The notes under the pieces were generated by a model. That model was not told the origin of the DNA. It saw only the letters and a program-made list of their open reading frames with translations, and ran no database searches. From positions 1 through 25,936 of the IMG/VR virus record IMGVR_UViG_3300032278_000103: 25,936 bases of DNA; one strand, 5' to 3'. The position numbers and the translations under genes are program-made. Origin of the DNA: a virus. Shown here one piece after another: positions 1 through 7,381 of the stretch; position 1 is the stretch's first letter; the number at the start of each line of letters is the position of its first letter.

Positions 1-981
1 AAAAAAGAGACTCACATGGCTGATCAATTTGCTAAGGATATGATTACCCATGATGAAGGTAGACGTAGAATCGGTTATGAGCCTTTAATCATTCCAACTC
101 CAGAAGAAATTGAAAACGAACAAGATCTTGCAGAGAACTTTCCAGAATGGCATAAAACAAGATGGAAAATGTTTGAAATGCCCAAGCTTCTCATTCAAGC
201 TCTTGATGAACCCTACTCTCCAATTGCTAAGGCTCTGGCTAAAGATAATTCAGTCAGTATGACTTCTGGGGACTTCAGTCAGTCTGGCCAGGAGCAAACA
301 CAGAGAGATCTGGAGCTGGTTAAGGCTAAAAAGCCAGATCCAAAACCTGTTACAAGGAAGGATGGTTATTTAACCAGTACCTTTAACCAGACTAAGATAG
401 ATGTTTTAAGAAGAATCTCCGCAAAGGAGAAACTAGAAGAAGATTGGGTTGCTGCGCTTATTCGGAGTGAGTTTTCTTCTGCTATACAAACATTATTATC
501 TGAGCAGATGATTGCTTATAAAAATGGCTATCAACGTCATTCAAATTCTTTTGATCCAGTTTTTATAAACGGAACGATAATCGCCAGGAAATTTTTTAGA
601 GATAGACTGGAAAGATATGTCTATAGATTAACTGAAGAAGTTATTGCTTCTTTAAAAAGAAATTCTTCTTTTAACTTTTCGGTGGAATCTATACTCTCTA
701 AGGTCAGAGCAGTTTTTGATTCTTATGAATATAGAACTAGATTTATTGAAGATGTTGAAATTAAAAAAGCATTTTCTTATGGGGAAGTGAATGGACTTAA
801 GGACGCTGGAATTGAAATAGCTTTTATATCTAGTGTTGATGGGAGCTGTGCACAGGGAGCAGCATTAAAAGATAAAGAAATTATTTTAAATCTTGTTACC
901 CTTGAAGATATCCCTCCATTTCATGCTAAATGTAGTTATCATATAAGTAAAAATTTTAAAAAAGAGGGTAAAACCGAATAA
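1..981 (+). CDS. Portal protein C-terminal part fused to Mu F-like minor head domain (5' truncated)
   Basis: The reading frame is open to base 1 (codons AAA AAA GAG ACT CAC before the ATG at 16), and no good SD precedes that ATG, so the gene almost certainly starts upstream of the window. Residues 1-24 counted from that ATG (FAKDMITHDEGRRRIGYEPL) look like the C-terminal stretch of portal proteins, where a minimum run, a conserved Asn/Asp-Glu and a 'R..lGl.Pl' motif are typical. A charged linker follows. Residues about 240-312 resemble the SPP1 gp7/Mu F minor head family: a helix with E-x-x-x-A-x-x-x-G, then DGSC (275-278), then IPPFHAKCSYHI (299-310) with the His and Cys typical of that family. 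The inference is a portal with a fused minor head domain, acting at the DNA entry vertex. It could instead be a minor head protein alone with a divergent N-terminus. Confidence 0.6.
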   Translation, partial: KKETHMADQFAKDMITHDEGRRRIGYEPLIIPTPEEIENEQDLAENFPEWHKTRWKMFEMPKLLIQALDEPYSPIAKALAKDNSVSMTSGDFSQSGQEQTQRDLELVKAKKPDPKPVTRKDGYLTSTFNQTKIDVLRRISAKEKLEEDWVAALIRSEFSSAIQTLLSEQMIAYKNGYQRHSNSFDPVFINGTIIARKFFRDRLERYVYRLTEEVIASLKRNSSFNFSVESILSKVRAVFDSYEYRTRFIEDVEIKKAFSYGEVNGLKDAGIEIAFISSVDGSCAQGAALKDKEIILNLVTLEDIPPFHAKCSYHISKNFKKEGKTE

Positions 982-1028
982 AAAAATAGCAGAATAAGTT
1001 GCAAGGTTATTTAAATCATTGTAAAAAC

Positions 1029-1057
1029 TTGATAATTTTTAAAATTAAGACTATTAT
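1029..1057 (+). promoter_or_regulatory. Sigma70/sigmaA-type promoter candidate
   Basis: TTGATA (1029-1034) and TATTAT (1052-1057) each match the -35 and -10 consensus at 5 of 6 positions and are separated by exactly 17 bases. They lie in the only sizeable gap of the head module (982-1122, 141 bases), upstream of the protease/scaffold gene. Transcription would start near 1064. The AT-rich setting raises the chance of a false match. Confidence 0.45.
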
Positions 1058-1065
1058 GTGTTAGA

Positions 1066-1108
1066 TACTTGATTTGAAAATTATTTTTTTAAAAAAATGA
1101 TTCAAGTA
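1066..1108 (+). repeat. Leader inverted repeat (5' hairpin)
   Basis: TACTTGA (1066-1072) is perfectly complementary to TCAAGTA (1102-1108). Between them is a perfect 16-base palindrome, ATTTTTTTAAAAAAAT (1083-1098). If the promoter at 1029-1057 is used, the transcript would begin almost at the base of this stem, giving a 5'-terminal hairpin that ends just before the SD (CGGAG, 1111-1115). Such hairpins can stabilise mRNA or modulate initiation; here that is inference. Confidence 0.45.
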
Positions 1109-1122
1109 GTCGGAGCAAAATC

Positions 1123-3366
1123 GTGAGCAATCAGAATTGTCTTAAAATAACAGACTTGGTTAAATTTTCTTTAGTTAATCAAAGTCTCATTAGTATCCGC
1201 GATGACTTCAGTCACGCGTCAGATACACAGAGTGCCGGGAATATAAATAAAGATAATCTCGGAAATCTTCTCTCTTTGAATCCTAGTAATCCATTAAGAA
1301 AAGGTTTGCAAGTTAAAATCGCTGCAAGTCATTCTGGTATTATAACAAGAAACAATGGATTTTATCTTCCTGATAACATGCGTAAGGGTGCATCAAGTTT
1401 TATTGAAGAATACCCTAAACCTGTCCTTCTACATCATGATGATCATAAAGACCCAGTGGGTAGAATCATCGCTGCAAACTACAGGGATACTTCTCCAGTG
1501 GTTTCTAACAGGTATGATGGATTAGAAGTTAAGAACAAAGATGGAGAAGTTGTTGGAACAATTACTGATTCCCTTATAAAAGATTTCGTTGGGAATAAAA
1601 TGCCTTTTGGCATGCAAGTGGATATTGTTTCAACTATGTTTAGAGATAGCTTGTTGTCTGACAGGGCTTATCAAGGTCTAGGATTTATAGAACTTGTTGC
1701 CAATGTCACAGATAAGAACGCGATTGAAAAACTTTTAGACGGTCGATATATTACTGGGTCTGTAGGAGCAACTACAGATAAAGCAGTTTGTTCAATTTGC
1801 AAGTCAGATTGGACAAGAGAAGGACCATGTGATCATAAACCAGGAGCCTTATATGACTCTGCAAAATGTTTTATTATCGCTGGTGAATTAGTATATGACG
1901 AGTATTCTTTTGTAAATGTCCCCGCAGATAGACACTCTCAAGTTTTAGAGTTAAATTATAACGGATTGCGAGATCAAATTGAACTCGCTGATGATTATAA
2001 GGGGCATCTTTACGAGGTTAAACTAGGATTTCCTCAATATGATTCCAACAATAAGGAGAACAAAACAGTGTCAGAAGAATTATCTGTAGAAATCAAAGAT
2101 TCTACCGCTGTTGATTCTCAAACTGATCTTGATTCTACGGAAGAAGTTATTCAATCTGTAGAAATCAAAGATGAATCCAAAGTAGAAGAGGTTTCTGTAG
2201 AAGAAGTCGTGGTTGAAGATAAATTAGAATCTGAAACCGTGGCCTTATCTGAAGAAGTCTCTGAAATTGAGGATGGATCGTTTGAGGACTTAACAGCCAA
2301 GATTCTTGATGGAATTAAATTAGCTCAAGAAGATGAGCAAAAAATTTATGACTATATGTGGGAAGAGATAGAGCAGGCCGTCAAAGATGGTGAGCTTCTG
2401 GAGGAAGTACTCGACGGAAAGTTGAGTTCTAAACAAAGGAAAAAGCTTGCCAAGTCTACATTTTGTGGGCCTAACCGATCCTTTCCTGTTCCAGATTGTG
2501 CACATGTGACGGCAGCACGTCGTCTCATTGATCGATACAAAGGTCCTGGAGATAAGAGCGATATTTTAGCTTGTGTTAGTCGCAAGTCTAAAGCTCTTGG
2601 ATGTAGTTCCCCAAAAGATATGGTTAAAAAAGATATTATCCAAAAGGATAAAGTTGAAAAAGTTGATCTTTTAGATCAACTTCTTAAGGTTTTTGAACAA
2701 GAAAACTTGCAATTAGAAGACAGTATTGAATTCCTAAATGAGGATAAGAATACGCTAAAGCAATTGGTAGACAAGTTATCGGTTGTAGTCGGTGTAGAAT
2801 CCTTGCAGGATGCTTTTAAGGAACTGGATATACAAGTTGTATCTGATTCTGAAGAGCCTCTCATGCAGGAAATTATAAAACTGGAAAATGTAGTAGGAGA
2901 GCTCAGAGATCAACTCGGAGCTATCCGTAAAGAGTATAACTCCCTGTTCCAAGACATGGAAGCTCTGCAGGATGCTAGAATTGAGGACCTGTCTAATCTT
3001 AGACAGTTGAAAGAAAATTATCTTTCTACCTTAATCAATCTTGAAGAGAAGAAGGTTGAAGAAAGAGATTTTACTCAATTTACTGATTCCAGTTTGGATT
3101 CTGAACTTGGAAGGATTGTCGGCTCAGTTAGTCTAGAAAAGATTACTGATAAATTAACCGATGGTTTATCCCGAGTTCCTACAGAAACTGTAGAGGATCC
3201 AATTGGTGTTCAGGCAACTGAACAATCTAGCGTATCTGTGGAAGATCTTACCAAGATTGAGGAGCATTATATGTACCTCAGGATGGGTAAGAGTGAAGCT
3301 GCTGCTGAAGCCTTTCTCTCTCAAATGAGACGAGAAGGGAAACTTCCAGAGAAAGAACATAATTAA
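1123..3366 (+). CDS. Prohead protease-scaffold fusion protein
   Basis: This 747-aa protein starts at GTG 1123, with CGGAG 7 bases upstream. Residues about 60-275 look like a prohead maturation protease of the HK97 type (S78-like): PVLLHHDDHKDPVGR (100-114) holds the candidate catalytic His, TGSVGA (211-216) the candidate nucleophile Ser213, and YDEYSFVNVPAD (258-269) matches the closing 'E-x-S-x-V-x-x-P-A' motif. An inserted knuckle has C223, C226, C236 and H238 and could bind zinc. Residues about 316-430 are very acidic and repetitive. Residues 445-495 form a compact Cys-rich domain (FCGPNRSFPVPDCAHV; C448, C459, C484, C494). Residues about 510-645 look coiled-coil, as in scaffold proteins, followed by a short C-terminal domain that could contact the capsid protein. 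It sits just before the decoration and major capsid genes. The protease would cleave the scaffold after shell assembly. An internal start at 2068 probably yields a separate scaffold. Confidence 0.8.
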   Translation: MSNQNCLKITDLVKFSLVNQSLISIRDDFSHASDTQSAGNINKDNLGNLLSLNPSNPLRKGLQVKIAASHSGIITRNNGFYLPDNMRKGASSFIEEYPKPVLLHHDDHKDPVGRIIAANYRDTSPVVSNRYDGLEVKNKDGEVVGTITDSLIKDFVGNKMPFGMQVDIVSTMFRDSLLSDRAYQGLGFIELVANVTDKNAIEKLLDGRYITGSVGATTDKAVCSICKSDWTREGPCDHKPGALYDSAKCFIIAGELVYDEYSFVNVPADRHSQVLELNYNGLRDQIELADDYKGHLYEVKLGFPQYDSNNKENKTVSEELSVEIKDSTAVDSQTDLDSTEEVIQSVEIKDESKVEEVSVEEVVVEDKLESETVALSEEVSEIEDGSFEDLTAKILDGIKLAQEDEQKIYDYMWEEIEQAVKDGELLEEVLDGKLSSKQRKKLAKSTFCGPNRSFPVPDCAHVTAARRLIDRYKGPGDKSDILACVSRKSKALGCSSPKDMVKKDIIQKDKVEKVDLLDQLLKVFEQENLQLEDSIEFLNEDKNTLKQLVDKLSVVVGVESLQDAFKELDIQVVSDSEEPLMQEIIKLENVVGELRDQLGAIRKEYNSLFQDMEALQDARIEDLSNLRQLKENYLSTLINLEEKKVEERDFTQFTDSSLDSELGRIVGSVSLEKITDKLTDGLSRVPTETVEDPIGVQATEQSSVSVEDLTKIEEHYMYLRMGKSEAAAEAFLSQMRREGKLPEKEHN
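2053..2070 (+). promoter_or_regulatory. Internal ribosome binding site and GTG start for nested scaffold
   Basis: AAGGAG at 2053-2058 is followed after 9 bases by GTG at 2068, in frame with the protease/scaffold gene (codon 316). Strength and spacing equal those of the best SDs in the window, and it lies exactly at the boundary between the protease domain and the acidic scaffold part. SD strength and position both point to real internal initiation. Confidence 0.6.
2068..3366 (+). CDS. Nested scaffold protein (internal in-frame start)
   Basis: Predicted 432-aa product sharing frame and stop with the protease gene, starting MSEELSVEIKD at GTG 2068. It would contain only the acidic repeat region, the Cys-rich FCGPNRSFPV..CAHV domain and the coiled coil, which together look like a core scaffold without protease. 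This is the arrangement known from lambda C/Nu3 and similar phages, where the short product is made in excess over the full-length protease-scaffold. Supported here only by the internal SD, start codon and domain boundary; no expression evidence. Confidence 0.5.
   Translation: MSEELSVEIKDSTAVDSQTDLDSTEEVIQSVEIKDESKVEEVSVEEVVVEDKLESETVALSEEVSEIEDGSFEDLTAKILDGIKLAQEDEQKIYDYMWEEIEQAVKDGELLEEVLDGKLSSKQRKKLAKSTFCGPNRSFPVPDCAHVTAARRLIDRYKGPGDKSDILACVSRKSKALGCSSPKDMVKKDIIQKDKVEKVDLLDQLLKVFEQENLQLEDSIEFLNEDKNTLKQLVDKLSVVVGVESLQDAFKELDIQVVSDSEEPLMQEIIKLENVVGELRDQLGAIRKEYNSLFQDMEALQDARIEDLSNLRQLKENYLSTLINLEEKKVEERDFTQFTDSSLDSELGRIVGSVSLEKITDKLTDGLSRVPTETVEDPIGVQATEQSSVSVEDLTKIEEHYMYLRMGKSEAAAEAFLSQMRREGKLPEKEHN
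2083..2172 (+). repeat. Two 18-base direct repeats in the scaffold coding region
   Basis: TCTGTAGAAATCAAAGAT occurs at 2083-2100 and again at 2155-2172, 72 bases apart and in frame, encoding SVEIKD twice. It looks like an internal duplication in the acidic, low-complexity start of the scaffold. The capsid protein N-terminus (MSIEIKDAS) resembles the same hexapeptide. Confidence 0.7.
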
Positions 3367-3380
3367 GGAGGAAAGAAACT

Positions 3381-4661
3381 ATGGGTTTTGATAGTTTAGG
3401 GCGTTATACGCCCGGTCACAAATCTTGGGATCATGTAGGAAATATGATTCCAGTTGTTGAGCACTCCGAGGGTGTTCGTCCACATGGGGAATTCAAGCCA
3501 GCAGCTTGGCTTCCAGTACAGTTCTTCGATAAGTATTACGAAGAACACTTTGTGGTCCTACCCGGAAAAGTGCTTGCTTTTGATAATGATGGAAGGGTGG
3601 TTCCTGCGGGAGTCGCCTCTGGAACAAACATTGTTTACACCGCTCTTGATGTAACTGCAGGTGTAATTGATGTTACTACTGGAGTGGCTGTTACGGCAGC
3701 TGTAACTCATGCAGTAGCTGATATTGATGGTTCTACTAAACATTTTTTGGGTAGAAGTGGAACCGCTCTTACGGTTAGTAAGCCTGTTGGCGTAGCACCT
3801 TATGCTATGTGGCAATGGGCAGGTGATGGTAGCTCTTTGGATGACGGATCCAATCCGGCTGCTTATCGCAATCACAATCACAATTTGCAACATCAAGTTG
3901 CAATTCTTTGTGATTATGTTTTGGAACTGCCTTTGGTTCCAGCAAATGCAACTGCAGAAAGTGCTGTCTTCGGGTCTTATACCGCAGGCACGGATCTTCT
4001 TGTTTTAGCTGCTTTAAGTAATGCTGGTTCTTTGGCTGCTGATACTCAGCGTACAAGAGTCACTTTTGCTGGAGCAGTAGCTGCAACAGGTGCTTTGTTT
4101 GTAACAAGAGTTGATACTCTTGCAGAAGCTGATTCAGAAGGTAAATGGCACTTGGATCAAACGACAGGGGTTATCACTCTGTTTACTGCTACAACTGTTG
4201 CCGCTGGTGATGTTAATGGTGGTGATTTAACTGTTAGTTATTATCACTATGCTTCGGCAGCTGCTTCGGTGGGTGCTTTTGCATGTGCAACAGGCAACCT
4301 GAAAGCAGGTGACTTTGTTAAGTGTGATGCAAACTCTAACTTTGTACTTGCCAATCCTGAGCCATCAGTCGCAGCTGATGTTGATGGGGCTAATACCGTA
4401 TTACTACGGACTAATATCGGTGATACTTTCGCTGATATTGTTGGTCAGGTTATTGAAGTAGAGAGTGCAGCAAAAGATGCATTGGATAAAGTACGTACTG
4501 CGTACAATCCAGCCCTTGGTACTGATTCCAGCGGTAGCCTTCCCGGTTACGCAGGTCAAATGGATCAGATGCCAGGTTCCGCAACGGGCGGCGTTTCAGA
4601 TAAAGTTCATTACGCAGGTGCTGCAGACTTAGTTGTCCGCATCAACCTGGTATCAAGATAA
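3381..4661 (+). CDS. Probable capsid decoration / head structural protein
   Basis: A 426-aa protein with a strong SD (AAGGAGG, 3365-3371, overlapping the previous stop) located directly between protease/scaffold and major capsid genes. The N-terminal part has the phrase VVLPGKVLAFDNDGRVVPAG, a small beta-barrel pattern ('lp.G.vv..d..G.lvpa') common in capsid stabilisation and decoration proteins. The middle is Ala/Val/Thr/Gly-rich and looks all-beta. It includes WHLDQTTGVITLFTATTVAA and a tyrosine-rich strand. A second 'GDFVKCDANSNFVLA' element repeats the barrel pattern, followed by a Gly/Ser-rich C-terminus. No catalytic motif or signal peptide is visible. The composition and position fit an abundant surface protein of the head; the exact role is inferred. 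It could instead be a head fibre. Confidence 0.55.
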   Translation: MGFDSLGRYTPGHKSWDHVGNMIPVVEHSEGVRPHGEFKPAAWLPVQFFDKYYEEHFVVLPGKVLAFDNDGRVVPAGVASGTNIVYTALDVTAGVIDVTTGVAVTAAVTHAVADIDGSTKHFLGRSGTALTVSKPVGVAPYAMWQWAGDGSSLDDGSNPAAYRNHNHNLQHQVAILCDYVLELPLVPANATAESAVFGSYTAGTDLLVLAALSNAGSLAADTQRTRVTFAGAVAATGALFVTRVDTLAEADSEGKWHLDQTTGVITLFTATTVAAGDVNGGDLTVSYYHYASAAASVGAFACATGNLKAGDFVKCDANSNFVLANPEPSVAADVDGANTVLLRTNIGDTFADIVGQVIEVESAAKDALDKVRTAYNPALGTDSSGSLPGYAGQMDQMPGSATGGVSDKVHYAGAADLVVRINLVSR

Positions 4662-4677
4662 GGAGGAATTGAATATG
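4660..4677 (+). promoter_or_regulatory. Strong ribosome binding site fixing the capsid start
   Basis: AAGGAGG (4660-4666) overlaps the stop of the preceding gene and lies 8 bases from ATG 4675. It shows that the capsid gene starts here rather than at an in-frame ATG at 4633 inside the upstream gene. The 15 bases AAGGAGGAATTGAAT are repeated identically before the sheath gene. Confidence 0.85.
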
Positions 4678-5883
4678 TCTATAGAAATTAAAGACGCAAG
4701 CCAATTTGAGTACCTTTGGAAAAACAATGGTAGTCTTCAAAGTGGCGAACGTGTAAAATTAAATGATGCTCTTTCGGTTCCTAACGCGCCAATGCTAATG
4801 CCTAAGGTCATTAGTAATATCGTTAAGGAAGCTGCAGAGCCTCTATTAGTAGGTAGTAGCCTACTCCAAAGAATTAATTATTCTTATGGTCAAACTATTA
4901 CTTTCCCTGCTGTTGGGGCACTCGTTGCTGCTGACATTGCGGAAGGTCAAGAATATCCAGAGCGTAGCCTCCAGATGGGTGGAAGCACGGTCACTGCAAC
5001 GATTGGGAAGTCGGGTGTTGCTGTTAAAGTAACTGACGAAATGGTCCGATACTCCCAATTTGACGTGATCGGTATGCATCTCCGTGCAGCTGGTCGGGCT
5101 CTTGCTCGTCATAAAGAAGTTAAGATTTTTAACTTCATTCGAAGTATGGGTGTCACTTGTTTCGACAATGTCACTCCTGCTTCATCTCTTAAAGGCGTCA
5201 CGACGGGTCGTGATATTGCTGGAGCAGGGAATGGTTCTGTAACCATGGATGATATCTTTGATGCTTATGCACAAGTTATCACTCAGGGTTTCACTCCCAA
5301 TACCCTTCTCATGCATCCTCTGACCTGGACGATGTTCGTTAAGGATGCCACCTTGCGTTCCTTTGTTTTAGGAAATAATGGTGGAAACTGGTTTGCAGGT
5401 CATTCGGGTAATCCTGCTGGACAAGCTCCTTGGGGCGGTGGCCTCGGAGTGTCCGGCGGTCAGGATATTACTCCCGGAGGTAATGCTGCGGGTGCGACTG
5501 CTAGTCCATTGAGTGCTTATCCCCAGACACTCAATTCTGCACCTCAATTGCCAGGATATATGAATATACCATTTAGGATCATTGTAAGTCCATTTGTGCC
5601 TTACGATCCTAGACGTAAGCTTACTGACATTTACATGTTTGATTCGGCTGAGCTCGGTGTTCTCATCGTTGATGAAGAAGTCACCACTGAAGAGTTCGAT
5701 GATCCGCGTGTAGATATTCGCAAGATCAAGCTCCGTGAGCGATACGGTATTGGTATCCTTAATGAAGGTAAGGCCATTGCAACATTGAAGAATGTTCATG
5801 TTGTGCCTAATGAGATTGTTACCCCGGCTCAGGCTACTATTAATAACTTGAGTGCGATTGGTGCAACCTCTAATGTTCTTTAA
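4675..5883 (+). CDS. Major capsid protein (HK97 fold)
   Basis: A 402-aa protein, the usual size for an HK97-fold capsid subunit. It begins with an N-arm (MSIEIKDASQFEYLW). The segment LMPKVISNIVKEAAEP then opens the fold; GQTITFPAVGALVAADIAEGQ is typical of the E-loop/P-domain entry; and ATIGKSGVAVKVTDEMVRYS followed by a long helix (VIGMHLRAAGRALARHKEVKIFNFI) corresponds to the spine helix. The region around 245-290 is Gly/Ala/Pro-rich (A-domain loop). The C-terminal part includes the conserved-looking RKIKLRERYGIGILNEGKAI, a common capsid ending motif. The strong SD and the terminator right after the gene suit the most abundant virion protein. The acidic scaffold upstream probably directs its assembly. 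There is no long N-terminal delta domain, consistent with the scaffold being a separate gene. Confidence 0.88.
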   Translation: MSIEIKDASQFEYLWKNNGSLQSGERVKLNDALSVPNAPMLMPKVISNIVKEAAEPLLVGSSLLQRINYSYGQTITFPAVGALVAADIAEGQEYPERSLQMGGSTVTATIGKSGVAVKVTDEMVRYSQFDVIGMHLRAAGRALARHKEVKIFNFIRSMGVTCFDNVTPASSLKGVTTGRDIAGAGNGSVTMDDIFDAYAQVITQGFTPNTLLMHPLTWTMFVKDATLRSFVLGNNGGNWFAGHSGNPAGQAPWGGGLGVSGGQDITPGGNAAGATASPLSAYPQTLNSAPQLPGYMNIPFRIIVSPFVPYDPRRKLTDIYMFDSAELGVLIVDEEVTTEEFDDPRVDIRKIKLRERYGIGILNEGKAIATLKNVHVVPNEIVTPAQATINNLSAIGATSNVL

Positions 5884-5903
5884 TCTAATTAAAAACTAGA
5901 TTA
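5881..5903 (+). other. Small hairpin overlapping the capsid stop codon
   Basis: TAATCTA (5881-5887) pairs perfectly with TAGATTA (5897-5903) around a 9-base AT-rich loop. The left arm contains the stop codon of the capsid gene. It sits 20 bases before the main terminator and may protect the 3' end or be incidental in AT-rich DNA. Confidence 0.35.
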
Positions 5904-5923
5904 GAAACATTATGGCTCTACCT

Positions 5924-5956
5924 AGAGGGGGGCGCAATGCCCCCCTCTTTTTTTTT
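5924..5956 (+). terminator. Strong intrinsic terminator after the capsid gene
   Basis: AGAGGGGGGC (5924-5933) is perfectly complementary to GCCCCCCTCT (5939-5948), with the 5-base loop GCAAT, followed by eight more Ts to 5956. The GC-rich 10-bp stem plus U tract is a textbook rho-independent terminator. It would cap the capsid message and reduce transcription into the neck and tail genes. Confidence 0.93.
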
Positions 5957-5970
5957 ATATTAGAAAGGAA
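5953..5970 (+). promoter_or_regulatory. Recurrent TTTTATAT-TAGAAAGGA element, copy 1
   Basis: TTTTATATTAGAAAGGAA lies between the terminator and the first neck gene. It matches the sequence at 13481-13498 at 16 of 18 bases, and a version with a 4-base insertion is at 7385-7406. The AAAGGA part serves as SD for the gene at 5976. The TATATTA part could be the -10 of a promoter that restarts transcription, but no -35 is seen. Confidence 0.35.
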
Positions 5971-5975
5971 TTGCT

Positions 5976-6569
5976 ATGGAATTAGCTTTGAAAGATGTTG
6001 ATAAGCATTCAATGCTTTTTATTGGTTCTCATATTGTTCTAACTCCTGAGAATCCAGGTCCAATTGCAGTTAATTTAGATTCTCTAACGAAGCAAGAAGC
6101 TGAACAGATCTTGTTTAATATTAGGATGGGTGTTCTTAGTACTGAATTTAATTTAGAAATTCTTGAGAAAATTGCGAGTACAAAGACGGAAGCCCAACAA
6201 GGGGTATTCACCCCGGTTAAGGCAGTCGCAAGTAAAGTTGAAACTGAATTAACTCCTCGTAAAAAAGAGGTAATCCTTAAAAAGATTCTAGCTAAAAAGA
6301 TAAATGTAATTAAGAGAGAGGCCTCTAGTCTACCTGTTTCAGATTTAAGAAAACTGATAGATATAGAGCGTTCAAATAAAAATAGAAAAGGTTTGCTTCC
6401 TGTTCTAATTGAGATGTTCGCATCCCATACAGATCAGGTAACTGAAAACCTTAAAAAGATTGAAGATAATTCGGAAAAACAAGGATTAAGCCCTCAGACC
6501 TTCTTGGATGATCTGCCTGATGTGGTAGAATTGGATGAGAAGGAAGTGGAGATACCTCTTCCCGAATAA
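5976..6569 (+). CDS. Unknown helical protein between capsid and neck genes
   Basis: 197 aa, SD AAAGGA 6 bases before ATG 5976. I do not recognise a family. The first ~65 residues are mixed alpha/beta (GSHIVLTPENPGPIAVNLDSL then TKQEAEQILFNIRMGVL). The middle (about 85-150) is Lys/Arg-rich and helical, including the RKKEVILKKILAKKINVIKR stretch. The C-terminal ~45 residues are acidic. No Cys motif, signal peptide or membrane segment. Genes in this position in related clusters are often minor head or head-tail joining accessory proteins; assignment here rests on position only. Confidence 0.6.
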   Translation: MELALKDVDKHSMLFIGSHIVLTPENPGPIAVNLDSLTKQEAEQILFNIRMGVLSTEFNLEILEKIASTKTEAQQGVFTPVKAVASKVETELTPRKKEVILKKILAKKINVIKREASSLPVSDLRKLIDIERSNKNRKGLLPVLIEMFASHTDQVTENLKKIEDNSEKQGLSPQTFLDDLPDVVELDEKEVEIPLPE

Positions 6570-6585
6570 ATTAAGAGGATAAGTC

Positions 6586-7374
6586 ATGCCTGCACTTTCA
6601 GATATTATTGATGATACTTTTCCTGGAAGTGGAGATGTGGGTGTTCCATTGCAAAGTGCTATTACGGTGCTTTTTGATCGAGCAATGGATCATACGGAAC
6701 TTCAATTAGATTTCTTTATTGAAGGACCTGATACAGATCAATTTATTGGGCCGGGCTTGTTGGAGCTAACAAGCCCTGCCAATATTTCTCAAGGTGATTT
6801 AGACAATTTTTTAAGATCTCCAGGTTATGCAGGTCTTGTTCAAGGTGTATTCACTTTTAAGTACATCAGTTTAACTGATGTAAATGTTGAAGTTGATCCA
6901 AACGTTACATCCTATAGAAGTAAATTAGTATTCACTCCTGACCAGCCTCTACATCCTTCATTAATTTATACGGTTAATATTGCAGAGACAAAGGATGATG
7001 CAGGAGCTGCTTGTACTGGTCATGTCTCTTTTAATTTTGAGAGTGGTACTGGATCAATTACTGAATTGCCCAGCACTATTTCTACTTCTATCTTATCTTC
7101 AGGAGCAACGCCCAGTACAGCTACTTCACAATCTACGGGTGTATTGAAGTTGATTTCTTCAACTCCAGCAGATTACAGTATTGATAACGCTTCTGATTTA
7201 TCTGAAATAGTTTTTACTTTTGATAAAGAGTTGGATTCTTCAACAATCACAGACGCAAGTGTTATCTTGGAAGCGAAAAAGGTTTCAGATCATCCCAATA
7301 TTGTTTCCAGTGCAAAAGGAAAGCTTGCTAAGGAGCTTGTTGTCAGCGGTAAAACACTGACAATCAAAATTTGA
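6586..7374 (+). CDS. Ig-like (Big_5/SbsA-type) domain virion protein, second domain incomplete
   Basis: 262 aa, SD AGAGGA before ATG 6586. Residues about 5-155 fit one bacterial Ig-like domain of the SbsA/Big_5 type: DDTFPGSGDVGVPLQSAITVLFDRAMD opens it, and SKLVFTPDQPLHPSLIYTVN plus the closing HVSFNFESG end it. A Ser/Thr-rich linker (about 160-185) follows. A second copy starts at LISSTPADYSIDNASDLSEIVFTFDKELD. It stops at GKTLTIKI (255-262), where the first domain still has two further strands, so the second domain lacks its last ~35 residues. These domains usually decorate virion surfaces or pad structural proteins. A +1 shift at the stop would add a 20-codon tail ending at 7435. Whether that is real, a sequence error or decay is open. 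Confidence 0.65.
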   Translation: MPALSDIIDDTFPGSGDVGVPLQSAITVLFDRAMDHTELQLDFFIEGPDTDQFIGPGLLELTSPANISQGDLDNFLRSPGYAGLVQGVFTFKYISLTDVNVEVDPNVTSYRSKLVFTPDQPLHPSLIYTVNIAETKDDAGAACTGHVSFNFESGTGSITELPSTISTSILSSGATPSTATSQSTGVLKLISSTPADYSIDNASDLSEIVFTFDKELDSSTITDASVILEAKKVSDHPNIVSSAKGKLAKELVVSGKTLTIKI

Positions 7375-7381
7375 TACAGTC

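Noticed and set aside
1242-1249. TATAAATA, identical to the T4 late promoter core
   Set aside because: Single occurrence inside the protease coding region in AT-rich DNA, not before a gene.
2320-3360. Reverse-strand open frames, here and elsewhere in the window (for example 3558-3896, 5368-5799, 14820-15158)
   Set aside because: They lie opposite well-supported genes, have no SD and show low-complexity or Cys/Ser-biased translations typical of antisense shadows.
4633-4674. Upstream in-frame start for the capsid gene (14 extra codons)
   Set aside because: It lies within the preceding gene without an SD, whereas ATG 4675 has a full AAGGAGG at 8 bases.
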